A stretch of 64,000 bases of DNA, from NCBI GenBank assembly GCA_900471525.1, contig UCEZ01000026.1:62001-126000 (forward strand), in the 5' to 3' direction. Position numbers and translations under genes: made by a program. Below the pieces are notes generated by a model. The model worked only from the letters and a program-made list of their open reading frames with translations, was not told where the DNA came from and ran no database searches. Shown one piece after another: positions 9,183 through 17,875 of the stretch (position 1 is its first letter; every line of letters starts with the position of its first letter). The DNA is from Hyphomicrobiales bacterium (GTDB lineage: Bacteria > Pseudomonadota > Alphaproteobacteria > Rhizobiales > Rhizobiaceae).

Positions 9183-9653
9183 TCATTTCAGATAGACACG
9201 GTTGATGACGTCGGCGACCAGCGCCGTCCGACCGTCATCGAGTTCGAGCCGATGCCCATACACAACGTGGATGGTGCTGGGTTCCAGCATCTTCGCCTCG
9301 ACCACACGGAGGTGGAGGCGCACTACGGCCGCGACCGGAACGAGGTGGACAAATCGGACGTTATCGAAACCGTAGAAGAGATTCATTCGACTTGGGTAGT
9401 CGAAGACCACGTCGATGGTTCTACGAAATTTCCCTAAAAGGGCGAGCAGGACCGCCCCATCGACATTCGGCGCCGTGATCACCGAGGTCGATGTTGACCC
9501 GCCGCATTCATCGGCATCGAACCGTCCCGATCGGCAGATGAGATCGAAACGGCGGCATTGCTCTTCGCTGATCTGCGACCATGTTCCTGGACCCAGTTCT
9601 TGCCCTTCGACAGCGCGGAGGTCCGCATAACTTGAAATCACGAGAGAATTCAT
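9183..9653 (-). CDS. MaoC-like (hot-dog) protein lacking the catalytic motif; possibly decayed
   Basis: A 156-residue reading frame clearly related to the intact MaoC protein at 20550-21050: both share ELG..W..I near the start, GFDNVRFV / GYNKVRFV in the middle and an INR-terminal strand. However, the hydratase motif of the relative (GDFQWIHCDP...IAHG) is replaced by unrelated sequence (about residues 45-70), which removes the Asp/His pair. Compensating frameshifts or drift are possible. ATG 9653 is used rather than TTG 9656. Either a non-catalytic hot-dog protein or a degenerating gene. Same strand and next to the crotonase. Confidence 0.65.
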   Translation of the reverse strand: MNSLVISSYADLRAVEGQELGPGTWSQISEEQCRRFDLICRSGRFDADECGGSTSTSVITAPNVDGAVLLALLGKFRRTIDVVFDYPSRMNLFYGFDNVRFVHLVPVAAVVRLHLRVVEAKMLEPSTIHVVYGHRLELDDGRTALVADVINRVYLK

Positions 9654-9724
9654 CAATCGCGCCCCGAAAAAATAAGAGGCGGCAGGCCGATACGCCGGCG
9701 CCGCCGCCAGTTGCGATTCGAAGC

Positions 9725-10570
9725 TTATTTGATAGCTGCAGGCTCAATGACGAGCTTTTCGTCAAGGCCGTATTTCTTGAAGATCTCGTTGATCTTCCCC
9801 GCCTTATGGATTTCCTTCAAGCCAGCCAAATAGGCTTGTAGCAAATCGTCGTTGCCTTTCCTCACGGCGTTGCCGACGTTGGTCTCCGCGACCAGGGTGA
9901 AAGCTACCTCAAGGTTCTCGGGATCATCCTTCACGCGCACTGCCGCCGCACCAGAATTGTCGAGCAAAAAGTCAATTCGATCGTTCATGATGCCGCGCAC
10001 CGCCGCGTCCGTTTCCGTCGCAACCACGGTGTTGATGGGAGATTTCCCGGCGTCGGTGCATTTCTTCGACTGTTCTTCCAACGTCTTCTGCGAAGCTGAA
10101 CCCGCGACGACGCTTGTCGCAAGACCGCAGAGGTCATCCATTGACTTGATGTTGTGTTTGTTGGGTTTTCGCACCAACAGCGAACTGCCGGCTTTCATAT
10201 ATACGACGAAGTCGACCTTCGATCCACGATCCGCGTTGTAGTAGAGATTCGCGACCATTGCATCGGTCTGGCCATTCAGGACCGTGGCCAGCAGGCTGGT
10301 CCATACGCCCTTGGTATATTCGTACTTAAGGCCGACGCAATCCAAGGCCGCTTCGCTTACCTCAATGTCGCTTCCGACCATCTTATCTTCGGTGGGCGAC
10401 GTGTAGGAGTACGGAGCATACAAAGGCGTTGTGGCGACCCGCACGACCTTACCCGCAAGGCTGGGGTATTTTTCCGCAACTTTCTCTGGTTCGCAGGCGG
10501 CCTGGGCCACTACGGCCGTAGTTACGAGGCTTGCGACAGTGACGACAAGACGAATTGCAAACTTCCTCAT
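9725..10570 (-). CDS. Amino-acid ABC transporter substrate-binding protein (family 3)
   Basis: Periplasmic binding protein of 281 residues with a Sec signal peptide (MRKFAIRLVVTVASLVTTAVVAQA, cut near residue 25). SBP_bac_3 features follow: VRVATTPLYAPYSY, then DIEVSEAALDCVGL, DAMVANLYY and the closing IFKKYGLDEKLVI segment. This family delivers amino acids, opines or similar polar ligands. The matching membrane components are probably the fused permease-ATPase at 32218-33870, since both have the same palindrome in their promoter regions although they are 22 kb apart. Confidence 0.9.
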   Translation of the reverse strand: MRKFAIRLVVTVASLVTTAVVAQAACEPEKVAEKYPSLAGKVVRVATTPLYAPYSYTSPTEDKMVGSDIEVSEAALDCVGLKYEYTKGVWTSLLATVLNGQTDAMVANLYYNADRGSKVDFVVYMKAGSSLLVRKPNKHNIKSMDDLCGLATSVVAGSASQKTLEEQSKKCTDAGKSPINTVVATETDAAVRGIMNDRIDFLLDNSGAAAVRVKDDPENLEVAFTLVAETNVGNAVRKGNDDLLQAYLAGLKEIHKAGKINEIFKKYGLDEKLVIEPAAIK

Positions 10571-10612
10571 TTCGATCCCCTATAAATTTCTTAGTGCACC
10601 TCGATTAAATGA

Positions 10613-10626
10613 GTACACCAGTACAC
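10613..10626. promoter_or_regulatory. Cluster operator copy GTACACCAGTACAC (binding-protein gene)
   Basis: A 14-bp site about 45 bp upstream of the substrate-binding protein start. Read on the minus strand it is GTGTACTGGTGTAC, two mismatches from the copy at 8308. Confidence 0.65.
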
Positions 10627-10692
10627 TCTGCGACTAATTCACTTTTTCGTCAATCCCATTTCTATGAAGGTGTCCCAAGCGCGCCACCAGGG

Positions 10693-10738
10693 TTGACAAC
10701 ACGCAAAAATATTAGGTATACCACAATAATAGTATACT
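10693..10738 (+). promoter_or_regulatory. Promoter-like TTGACA plus two GTATAC half-sites (acyl-CoA dehydrogenase unit)
   Basis: TTGACA at 10693-10698 is followed after 17 bp by GTATAC (10716), a plausible -35/-10 pair. GTATACC at 10716 and GTATACT at 10732 are two half-sites of the cluster motif, placed just before the GTG at 10758. Confidence 0.5.
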
Positions 10739-10757
10739 GTTTTCGAAGAGGTGAAGC

Positions 10758-11650
10758 GTGTTCGTATGGTCGGTCGCTCACGACAATCGACTTGATGCCT
10801 TCCGCGAGGAGATACGTGAGTTCTGCAGAACAAACATCCCCCCGGAAAGTCGCCGTAAGCAGGAAAAGTCTCAGCACCTTGGGCGTCATGAATACGATGG
10901 CTGGCTGAAACTGCTCGGTGAAAGGGGCTGGCTCACCGGTAAGTGGCCGAATGAATATGGCGGCCTTGGCGGGGAACCCGAACAGTTGCTCGACTTCGAG
11001 GAAGAACTCGGACGAGCCGGTGCGCCGCCGTTGATCAACTTCGGGATCAATCTCGCCGGCGCCGTCATCTTTACGGTCGGAAAAGACGAGCAGAAAAAGG
11101 AGTACCTCAACGATATAGCGAAGAACAATACGTGGTGGTGTCAGGGCTATTCGGAGCCTGGAGCCGGTTCCGATCCTGCCAGTCTGAAGACACGCGCCGT
11201 CCGGGATGGAGACCACTACGTTGTGAACGGCCAAAAAACCCGGACCTCATGGGCTCATTGGGCGGACATGATGTTTGCCCTGGTGCGGACCGATACGACG
11301 GTAAAGAAACAGGCAGGGATATCATTCCTCCTGATCGATATGAAAGCGCCGGGGGTGTGAGCCTTGCCTGCGAGGAAGCATGCGCGATCGTCCATTCCGC
11401 CCTCGAAGCACTGGACAACGCAGATCGGTCGGCTCAACGCGCCGTCTGGCGTGCGAAGGTGTAGACAGCGCGATCTGCGCGCTTCGTCGGTGCGCAAAGT
11501 CTTCAGCTCCATGGCGGTATTGGCATGACCGATGAGTTGAAGGCGGGCCATCTGTACAAGCGCCTATGCATTTGCGAGGCGGCGTTCGGCGACGCTGATT
11601 GGTATTTGACGAAGCTCGGCTCGACCTTGTCTCAGGATCGGAAACCGCAG
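10758..11650 (+). pseudogene. Acyl-CoA dehydrogenase remnant (internal deletion and frameshifts)
   Basis: The first 200 residues are a good acyl-CoA dehydrogenase N-terminus: KWPNEYGGLGG, the FAD/substrate segment WWCQGYSEPGAGSDPAS near residues 130-146, and FLLIDMKAPGV. The frame then stops at 11358. The following DNA carries only the far C-terminal part in broken frames: a helical piece at 11380-11465, then LHGGIGMTDEL and WYLTKLGS around 11508-11630. Roughly 100 codons between these parts (the middle beta-domain and the start of the C-terminal domain) are missing. The promoter and operator half-sites upstream are retained. The enzyme would have oxidised an acyl-CoA to the 2-enoyl-CoA. The GTG start at 10758 is preceded by AGAGGTGA. 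Confidence 0.88.
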
Positions 11651-11846
11651 AGTTGCTACGGGCATATCGCCGAGACCGTCGAAGCGGCGCAGGAAGACAC
11701 ATTGCTCCTAACACTGGGGATGCCGTCAGCTCTGCCTGTCGATCACCTGGAAAATGCAACCGGCTGAATGGCTGATCTTACCCTCCGATTGGCTGTTTCG
11801 TGATGAAGCGTAGCAGCGCGGAGACCGATAGGGAAAGGGAACGGAA

Positions 11847-12839
11847 ATGAAAATGTTGGATGGAAAAGTCGCGATCGTTACCGGTGGGGGACGCGGCATC
11901 GGTCGCGGAATAGCACTGTCGTTGGCCAGTAACGGTGCAAGGGTCGTCATCAACGATCTGGGAGCGGGTTTGGCTGGTGATGGCGTTGATGCAGGGCCCG
12001 CTCAAGAAACTCAGGCTGCCATCCGAGATCTGGGTGGCGAAGCCGTGATCAATGGCGGGTCGGTTGCCGACTATGTTGCGGCGCAGGGAATGGTCGATCA
12101 GGCCGTGGAGACATTTGGCCGCCTCGATATCGTCGTCCACGCAGCCGGCGTCCTGCGCGACCGGATGATCTTCAACATGACTGAGGAGGAATGGGACGTT
12201 GTGGTCGCGGTTCACCTCAAGGGGTTGTTCAATATCCTTCGTCCGGCGACCGCGCTGATGCGTCAGCAGCAAGCGGGCCGCATCATCGCTCTTGCTTCGG
12301 GCTCGGCCTATGGCGATGCTGGTCAACCCAACTATTCGGCCGCGAAGGCCGGCATCATCGGACTAAGTTATTCCACCGCCAACGCCATGGCTAAATACGG
12401 CGTGACCTCGAATGTCGTTCTGCCTACCGGCACCACTCGGATGATCGACTCGAAGCCTGAATCACAAAAGATTTTCGAAGAGACCGGCAAGTGGCCGAGC
12501 GAACACGCCAGGGGCACCCCGAAGGATCCCGACAACGTCGCGCCGCTGGTCTCCTTTCTTGCGTCCGACCGCGCTGCCAACATCAACGGCCAGGTGTTCC
12601 ACTCGCATGGTTTCGGCTACACGCTGGTGGAGCCTCCACGTACGCTGGCGCGGCTCGAAGCCGACCACGCCTGGACCGCTGAAGGCTTGGCGGACTCGTT
12701 CGATCGATACATGGCGACGGACATGAAGCCTCGCCCTGCGATGCCCTTTGGGCGTGACGTCGATACTCTGGCTGGTAACGACTGGCAAGCAATCGGCGAA
12801 GGCCGTCGTTACTGGGCACGCAAAGAGGAGAAAAAATAA
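11847..12839 (+). CDS. SDR-family 3-hydroxyacyl-CoA dehydrogenase-like protein
   Basis: A 330-residue short-chain dehydrogenase. It shows the cofactor motif TGGGRGIGRG (about 12-21), the HAAG motif near 101, catalytic Ser in LASGSAYG (about 150) and YSAAK near 164. At 330 residues it is longer than the 250-residue classical form, with a C-terminal extension of the type seen in the HSD17B4-like hydroxyacyl-CoA dehydrogenases. ATG 11847 is in context AAAGGGAACGGAA-ATG. The stop overlaps the next start (TAATG), so it is coupled to the thiolase-like gene and likely oxidises the beta-hydroxyacyl-CoA (or similar alcohol) before C-C cleavage. Confidence 0.88.
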   Translation: MKMLDGKVAIVTGGGRGIGRGIALSLASNGARVVINDLGAGLAGDGVDAGPAQETQAAIRDLGGEAVINGGSVADYVAAQGMVDQAVETFGRLDIVVHAAGVLRDRMIFNMTEEEWDVVVAVHLKGLFNILRPATALMRQQQAGRIIALASGSAYGDAGQPNYSAAKAGIIGLSYSTANAMAKYGVTSNVVLPTGTTRMIDSKPESQKIFEETGKWPSEHARGTPKDPDNVAPLVSFLASDRAANINGQVFHSHGFGYTLVEPPRTLARLEADHAWTAEGLADSFDRYMATDMKPRPAMPFGRDVDTLAGNDWQAIGEGRRYWARKEEKK

Positions 12840-13984
12840 TGGCGATCAAGCAAGCTGCCGTCGTCGGCGTCGCCGAGTCCGACGAAATCGGCGTTGTTCC
12901 AAACAAATCGACACTTCAATTGCAAGGTGAAGCGGTTCTCAATGCGCTCGACGATGCCGGGTTGGCCTTGCGCGATGTGGACGGGCTGTTTACGGCGGGG
13001 TTCCGCACGACCGAAGTCGCCGAGTATCTCGGCATCCAGCCACGCTACTTCGACGGGACCCACGTGGGCGGGTCGTCTTTTGTAGTCCATCTCGGTCATG
13101 CCGCGGCCGCGATCGCGTCCGGCCGGATCGAGACCGCGCTGATCGTCCACGGGGAAAGCGGCAGATCCCGCGTCGGCCTGCCGGCATCGGGGAGCAGCGC
13201 GCAGGGGATGGAAGGCCAGTTCGAAAATCCGTATGGGATGCCGGGCGCCCCTGGCGCCTATGCTATGGCGTGCGCGCGACACATGCACCAGTACGGAACG
13301 AACGAGAGGCAACTCGCGGAGATAGCAGTGGCGGCCAGAAAATGGGCGCAACTCAATCCGAGAGCCTTCAAACGGGATCCGCTAAGCATCGAGGAGGTTC
13401 TAGCTTCTCCCTACGTCAGTTGGCCGTTTCGAAAACTGGACTGCTGCCTCGTGACGGACGCGGCCGGCGCGGTCGTCGTCACCAGTCTCGAACGCGCCAG
13501 GGATCTGAAAAAGGCACCCGTGCGCGTGCTTGGTTGGGGCGAAGGCCATGATCACCAGATCATCAGCCAGATGCCGGATCTGACGTCGGCTCCAGGCCGG
13601 ATTTCCGGCCCCGACGCGTTCGCGATGGCGGGCATTGTACATGCCGATATCGACGTGGCGGAAATCTACGACTCGTTCACCTATACCGTCCTGACCTCGC
13701 TGGAGGACCTCGGCTTCTGCAAGAAGGGTGAAGGTGGTGACTTCGTCTCGGGTGGCAGGATCGCTCCTGGTGGTGATTTTCCGCTGAACACCAGTGGCGG
13801 TGGCCTCTCCTACACGCATCCGGGAATGTTCGGCATCTTCACGATCATCGAATGTGTTCGCCAGCTCCGCGGAGAGTTTCGTGGAGAGGGCCTGCGACAG
13901 ATCGCCGACGCCAGAATCGGTCTGGTTCATGGCACGGGTGGTAAGCTTTCAGCAACGGGGACCGCTATTCTGGCGGCAGATTGA
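12839..13984 (+). CDS. Thiolase-like protein (SCP-x/Ltp2 type) lacking the nucleophilic Cys
   Basis: A 381-residue thiolase-fold protein of the lipid-transfer/SCP-x branch. Where canonical thiolases have the acylated Cys, this one reads VGGSSFVVHLGHA (about residues 77-89), and near the C-terminus the CGGGG-type motif is HGTGG. Members with such changes, paired with a DUF35 protein, include the Ltp2-ChsH2 retro-aldolases of steroid side-chain breakdown, so C-C cleavage by retro-aldol chemistry is as likely as thiolysis. It overlaps the SDR gene upstream, and the DUF35 gene follows after 3 bp. Probably works as a heteromer with that protein. Confidence 0.85.
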   Translation: MAIKQAAVVGVAESDEIGVVPNKSTLQLQGEAVLNALDDAGLALRDVDGLFTAGFRTTEVAEYLGIQPRYFDGTHVGGSSFVVHLGHAAAAIASGRIETALIVHGESGRSRVGLPASGSSAQGMEGQFENPYGMPGAPGAYAMACARHMHQYGTNERQLAEIAVAARKWAQLNPRAFKRDPLSIEEVLASPYVSWPFRKLDCCLVTDAAGAVVVTSLERARDLKKAPVRVLGWGEGHDHQIISQMPDLTSAPGRISGPDAFAMAGIVHADIDVAEIYDSFTYTVLTSLEDLGFCKKGEGGDFVSGGRIAPGGDFPLNTSGGGLSYTHPGMFGIFTIIECVRQLRGEFRGEGLRQIADARIGLVHGTGGKLSATGTAILAAD

Positions 13985-13987
13985 ACC

Positions 13988-14404
13988 ATGACAGATTATA
14001 TCAAGCCGCTTCCAAAATTCGACCCCGTCACGGCCCCCTTCTGGGACAGCCTAAAGGCCGAAAAGATCGAGATCCAGTGCTGCGAGGATTGCGCGTCCTA
14101 CGTTTTCTATCCACGCGCACTCTGCCCGCATTGCAGTTCGCGTCGATTGAAATGGACACCCGTATCGGGACGTGGCCGGGTCTACACCCTCACGGTCGTC
14201 CACAAGGCGCCAGGGGCTTTCCAGGCAGATGCTCCTTATGTCGTCGCCCTTGTCGACCTGGAGGAAGGGTGCCGCATGATGAGCAATATCGTCGACGTCG
14301 CTCCGGATCCCGAGGCGGTCAAGATCGGCATGCCTGTCGAAATCGTCTACGAACACGTCACGGAAGCAGTGACCTTGCCGAAGTTCCGTCCGGTGACGCG
14401 CTGA
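13988..14404 (+). CDS. DUF35 Zn-ribbon/OB-fold acyl-CoA-binding partner protein
   Basis: A 138-residue protein with a rubredoxin-like zinc ribbon (CCEDCASYVFYPRALCPHC, residues 31-49) followed by an OB-fold domain (GRGRVYTLTVVHKAPGAF onward). DUF35 proteins bind thiolase-like partners and position the acyl-CoA. The gene lies 3 bp downstream of the thiolase-like gene and is clearly co-translated with it. A much longer overlapping frame that begins at 13981 is not the coding frame here. Confidence 0.9.
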   Translation: MTDYIKPLPKFDPVTAPFWDSLKAEKIEIQCCEDCASYVFYPRALCPHCSSRRLKWTPVSGRGRVYTLTVVHKAPGAFQADAPYVVALVDLEEGCRMMSNIVDVAPDPEAVKIGMPVEIVYEHVTEAVTLPKFRPVTR

Positions 14405-14463
14405 GGCTTCGGCCTCAGCATTCGCCACCAGTTGCACCTCCTCAATCCGGGAGATACCAAATC

Positions 14464-16635
14464 ATGAGTACCCAGGCCTTCTTCCAGTCGGACAGCGTTG
14501 GCCGGCATCCGAAACCTTCGCTGAGCCACTTTTTTTCGCCCCGCAGCATCGCTGTCGTCGGCGCCTCAGAGACGTCCTATTGGGGGCGGAACATCTTCCG
14601 TAACCTCAAGGCAACCGGCTTTGACGGCCGTATCGTGCCCGTCAACCCTAAACGCGCGACGATCTTCGGTCTGTCTTGCATTCCGACCCTACGGGATCTG
14701 AAGGAGCCTGTCGATCTCGTCTATGTCGCCACTCCGACCGACACGGTTGCATCGGTCCTCGATGATGCGGCCAGCGTGGGGATCCGTCACGCCGTCATCA
14801 TTGCCGCGGGGTTTGGTGAAACCGGAGCGCATGATCGACAGCGCGAACTCGAGGAAAAGGCCGCCTCGCACGGGATTACCATCCTTGGACCCAATTGCCC
14901 GGGTTTCGTGAACATTGCCGCAGGGGTTTCCGCCTATGGTCAGGAAATCCCGTCGGACATGAAAAGCGGCAACGTGTCCGTTGTGTTGCAGAGCGGCGCA
15001 CTCGCGACCGTCATCATGAAACTCGCGCGCACACACGGCGTTGGTCTATCCAAGCTGATCTGCATGGGCAACGAAGCGGTTGTCGATACGGCAGACGTCA
15101 TCGAGTATTTGATTTCGGACAGCGAAACCCGTGTCATCGCCATGTTTGCCGAGCAATTTCGAGATGGACGACGTTTTCTCGATCTCGCTCGACAGGCACT
15201 GCGAGCCGGCAAGGCGATCGTCGTCCTGAAGGCTGGGCGCACCCCCGAGGGTCAGAAGGCCGCTCTTGCCCATACGGGAGCCGTGGCAGGCGACGAAGCC
15301 GTGGTCGACGCAGCGCTCCGCCAGGTCGGCGTCGCCCGCGTGCGTAGCCTGGAAGAATTGCTGATCACCGCTGGCCTGTTCGCGAGCGGGGTCCATCTCA
15401 AGGGGCCGCGCATGGGTGCCGTCACCGCCTCGGGCGGCGCCTGCGACATCATCGCCGATCGCGCCTCGGACGAAGGGTTGGAACTCCCCGCGTTCAGCGC
15501 CGACACGAGGAAGGCACTGGCGGACTATCTTCCGAACTTTGCGACCGTCCAGAATCCGCTGGATACCGCAGCGGTGGACACCCTGCGCGAAACCGGGACC
15601 GCGGCTGTGCCGATGGATGTCGTCGCCGAGATCGTCAGCCGCGATCCGAATGTCGATTTTGTCCTCTTCCTGGGCTTCAATGTAGTGCCGCAAACCCCGC
15701 CCGAAGAGCTCGAGGCGCAGAGGCAGGCGGACAGAATGGCGCATGTCCGCGCCATGCTGGACAGCTCGCCGATCGCTATCGTTCCAGTTAGCCTAAGCTG
15801 CATGGAAGTCGGACCGTTCGCGCGCGAGATCTACGAGGCAAACCGTATTTTCATGCTTGGCGGTATCGAATTCGGGATAACAGCCGTCGGCCACTGTGTC
15901 CGCTGGCACAAGGCCCGCGACGCTGCACTGGTGCACGCCGGGATCGAAGCTTCAGCTCCGCCGGCCGCGGCGACCAGCACCCGCAAGGGTCCCTGGTCGG
16001 AACATACGGCGCGCAAGCTTCTCGAAACGAGCGGCGTACCGCTTGTCCCAGCCGAACTCGTCATGAGCGCGCAAGATGCGGTCGCAGCCGCCGAACGGCT
16101 GGGGTACCCCGTCGTCATCAAAATCTGCGCTGCGGAAATTGCCCACAAGTCGGACATCGGGGGCGTTGCCCTCAACCTGCAGACTGCTGATGCAGTTTGT
16201 GACGCCTACGAACGGGTCGCGAAGGCAGGCAGAGGGGTCGATGGAGCCAACGTCGAGGGCGTGCTTGTCAGTCCGATGCGTCCACGTGGGGTGGAGCTGT
16301 TTGCCGGCGTTACGATGGACCCGTCGTTTGGACCTACCCTGGCGGTTGGCCTGGGGGGTATCTGGATCGAGACGTTAAAGGATGTAAGCCTTCGTGTCCT
16401 TCCCGTCAGCCAGGATGAGATCGAGACCATGCTTTTGTCATTGCGGGCGAGCCCGCTCCTCAACGGCGCGCGAGGGGGGCCGAAGGTGGATATCGCGAAA
16501 GCGGCCGCCGCAATCCACCGCATCACGGAAGCGAGCCTGTCGCTTGGCGATCGACTGCTCGCATTCGAGATCAATCCTCTCTGGTGCCTTGAAGACAAGG
16601 TCGAGGCGCTCGACGTTCTCATCGTTACCGAGTAG
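14464..16635 (+). CDS. NDP-forming acyl-CoA synthetase (fused alpha-beta, acetate-CoA ligase family)
   Basis: A 723-residue single-chain enzyme of the ADP-forming acyl-CoA synthetase family, interconverting an acid + CoA + ATP and acyl-CoA + ADP + Pi. Domains in order: CoA-binding Rossmann domain (SIAVVGASETSYWGRNIF, about 25-42); succinyl-CoA-ligase-like domain with the phosphohistidine segment ALAHTGAVAGDEAV (about 268-281); and a C-terminal ATP-grasp domain (about 510-723; GYPVVIKICAAEIAHKSDIGG). The open frame extends 483 bp upstream but ATG 14464 starts at the family N-terminus. It lies 59 bp after the DUF35 gene and probably ends the acyl-CoA operon; a strong stem follows its stop. Confidence 0.92.
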   Translation: MSTQAFFQSDSVGRHPKPSLSHFFSPRSIAVVGASETSYWGRNIFRNLKATGFDGRIVPVNPKRATIFGLSCIPTLRDLKEPVDLVYVATPTDTVASVLDDAASVGIRHAVIIAAGFGETGAHDRQRELEEKAASHGITILGPNCPGFVNIAAGVSAYGQEIPSDMKSGNVSVVLQSGALATVIMKLARTHGVGLSKLICMGNEAVVDTADVIEYLISDSETRVIAMFAEQFRDGRRFLDLARQALRAGKAIVVLKAGRTPEGQKAALAHTGAVAGDEAVVDAALRQVGVARVRSLEELLITAGLFASGVHLKGPRMGAVTASGGACDIIADRASDEGLELPAFSADTRKALADYLPNFATVQNPLDTAAVDTLRETGTAAVPMDVVAEIVSRDPNVDFVLFLGFNVVPQTPPEELEAQRQADRMAHVRAMLDSSPIAIVPVSLSCMEVGPFAREIYEANRIFMLGGIEFGITAVGHCVRWHKARDAALVHAGIEASAPPAAATSTRKGPWSEHTARKLLETSGVPLVPAELVMSAQDAVAAAERLGYPVVIKICAAEIAHKSDIGGVALNLQTADAVCDAYERVAKAGRGVDGANVEGVLVSPMRPRGVELFAGVTMDPSFGPTLAVGLGGIWIETLKDVSLRVLPVSQDEIETMLLSLRASPLLNGARGGPKVDIAKAAAAIHRITEASLSLGDRLLAFEINPLWCLEDKVEALDVLIVTE

Positions 16636-16650
16636 CGGACATCTATCTGG

Positions 16651-16683
16651 CCTGAGGCGTTTCCGAAATCGCGACGCCTCAGG
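16651..16683. terminator. Bidirectional stem-loop between convergent genes
   Basis: CCTGAGGCGT at 16651-16660 pairs perfectly with ACGCCTCAGG at 16674-16683 (10-bp stem, 13-nt loop). It lies between the 3' ends of the acyl-CoA synthetase and the 2-hydroxyacid dehydrogenase, overlapping the latter's stop codon. There is no long T-run. Confidence 0.65.
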
Positions 16684-17662
16684 GCTGGAGTTCTTGGGCT
16701 GGTGCGATGATCAGCTCGCCTTCGGGAAGTCGCGTTCCCGCCAGGAACAGTTCGATGTTGCGGCAACCCCGTTCAAAGACATGTCTGAAATTCTCGAGCG
16801 TCGCGCCCGCCACGTGCGGGGTTACGACTACGTCGTCTCGTTCGAACAGCGAAGAGGCATGCAATGGCTCAACATCAAAGGTGTCGAGAGCCGCCGCATG
16901 GACATCCTTGCGCTCAAGCGCCAGACGCAGTGCAGCTTCGTCGATCAGACCACCCCGAGCACAGTTGATGATCGTGGCGCCTGGTCTCAGCATCCCTATG
17001 CGACTTGCGTCGAGCATGTTGCGCGTCTCGGCCGTAAGCGGCACATGCAGGCTGACCACATCGGACAAGGACAGCAGCTCTTCGAATTGGCAAAACCGGA
17101 CGCCAAGCTTCGTCTCCAGGTCCCTGCCCGGCCGTTCAATGTCATAATAGACGACGTCCACGTCGAAGCCCGCAAGGCGTCGGGCCACCTCGCGTCCTAT
17201 GGCGCCCAAGCCTATCAGACCCACGGTCTTGCCCGCCAATTGCCGTTGCATTGCCCTACCCTCCGTCCTCAACCAGGTACCCGCACGCGTTTGGCGATCG
17301 AAATAGGGTAGCCTGCGGAGCGCTGCAAGCATCAGCAAGAGAGTATGCTCCGCCACCTGTGCGGCGTTGCCCGCCTGCAGACGGGCGACCGCGACATTGC
17401 GCATCCGGCAAGCAGCAGGGTCCACATTGTCCAGGCCCGCACCGAGCTTCTGGACAAATCGTAAATTCGTGGCTGCTTCCAGCAGCGCCGCGTCGACGCC
17501 CGTGCCAATGATCATGGCAACGTCCGCATTCGCTGCGGCACATTGCCGATCGTGCCCGTTATTGGAGCGGGTACACGAGAGCCCCCAACCGGCTGGAAGG
17601 TGTCTGCCGATCTCATCATGGATCCTTGGATCGACAACATCCAGAAACGCCAAATGCACCAA
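16679..17662 (-). CDS. D-2-hydroxyacid dehydrogenase (NAD(P)-dependent)
   Basis: A 327-residue D-isomer-specific 2-hydroxyacid dehydrogenase, usual length, reducing 2-oxoacids or oxidising 2-hydroxyacids. The nucleotide-binding motif GLIGLGAIGREVA is near residues 147-159, followed by an acidic residue in VVYYDIE. The catalytic Arg is in NCARGGLIDEAAL (about 233), the Glu near DTFDVEPL (about 262) and the catalytic His in TPHVAGAT (about 280). Single gene on the minus strand with a cluster operator copy about 30-45 bp upstream of the start, divergent from the 2Fe-2S/flavoprotein pair. Confidence 0.9.
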   Translation of the reverse strand: MVHLAFLDVVDPRIHDEIGRHLPAGWGLSCTRSNNGHDRQCAAANADVAMIIGTGVDAALLEAATNLRFVQKLGAGLDNVDPAACRMRNVAVARLQAGNAAQVAEHTLLLMLAALRRLPYFDRQTRAGTWLRTEGRAMQRQLAGKTVGLIGLGAIGREVARRLAGFDVDVVYYDIERPGRDLETKLGVRFCQFEELLSLSDVVSLHVPLTAETRNMLDASRIGMLRPGATIINCARGGLIDEAALRLALERKDVHAAALDTFDVEPLHASSLFERDDVVVTPHVAGATLENFRHVFERGCRNIELFLAGTRLPEGELIIAPAQELQP

Positions 17663-17691
17663 TGCCTATATCCTCCCCGAACGCGATTATA

Positions 17692-17705
17692 TGATACCAG
17701 TACAC
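17692..17705. promoter_or_regulatory. Cluster operator copy TGATACCAGTACAC (hydroxyacid dehydrogenase)
   Basis: Read on the minus strand it is GTGTACTGGTATCA, matching the cluster motif. It lies 30 bp upstream of the 2-hydroxyacid dehydrogenase start in the divergent region 17663-17875. Confidence 0.65.
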
Positions 17706-17845
17706 CCGATCATCGATCGTCGCAATGGTTCGGCGGGGCTTCTGTAAAGTGTGCACAGCACGTTTAAGCGCTCCGAACGAAATGGAAATAGCACCTGAAA
17801 GTTTCCTCGCATCGGCTGGACTTACTGCTTGGGGAGGCCTATATA

Positions 17846-17859
17846 GTATACTAGTTATA
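17846..17859. promoter_or_regulatory. Cluster operator copy GTATACTAGTTATA (Hcn-like pair)
   Basis: It lies 17 bp upstream of the 2Fe-2S protein start and matches the left half of the cluster motif exactly, with a degenerate right half. Confidence 0.6.
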
Positions 17860-17875
17860 TCAATGTGAGGTTGAG

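Noticed and set aside
13981..14463. Upstream extension of the acyl-CoA synthetase frame, giving an 884-residue protein
   Set aside because: The region is fully accounted for by the DUF35 gene in another frame, and the extension is Arg/Pro-rich without family similarity; ATG 14464 starts the CoA-binding domain.
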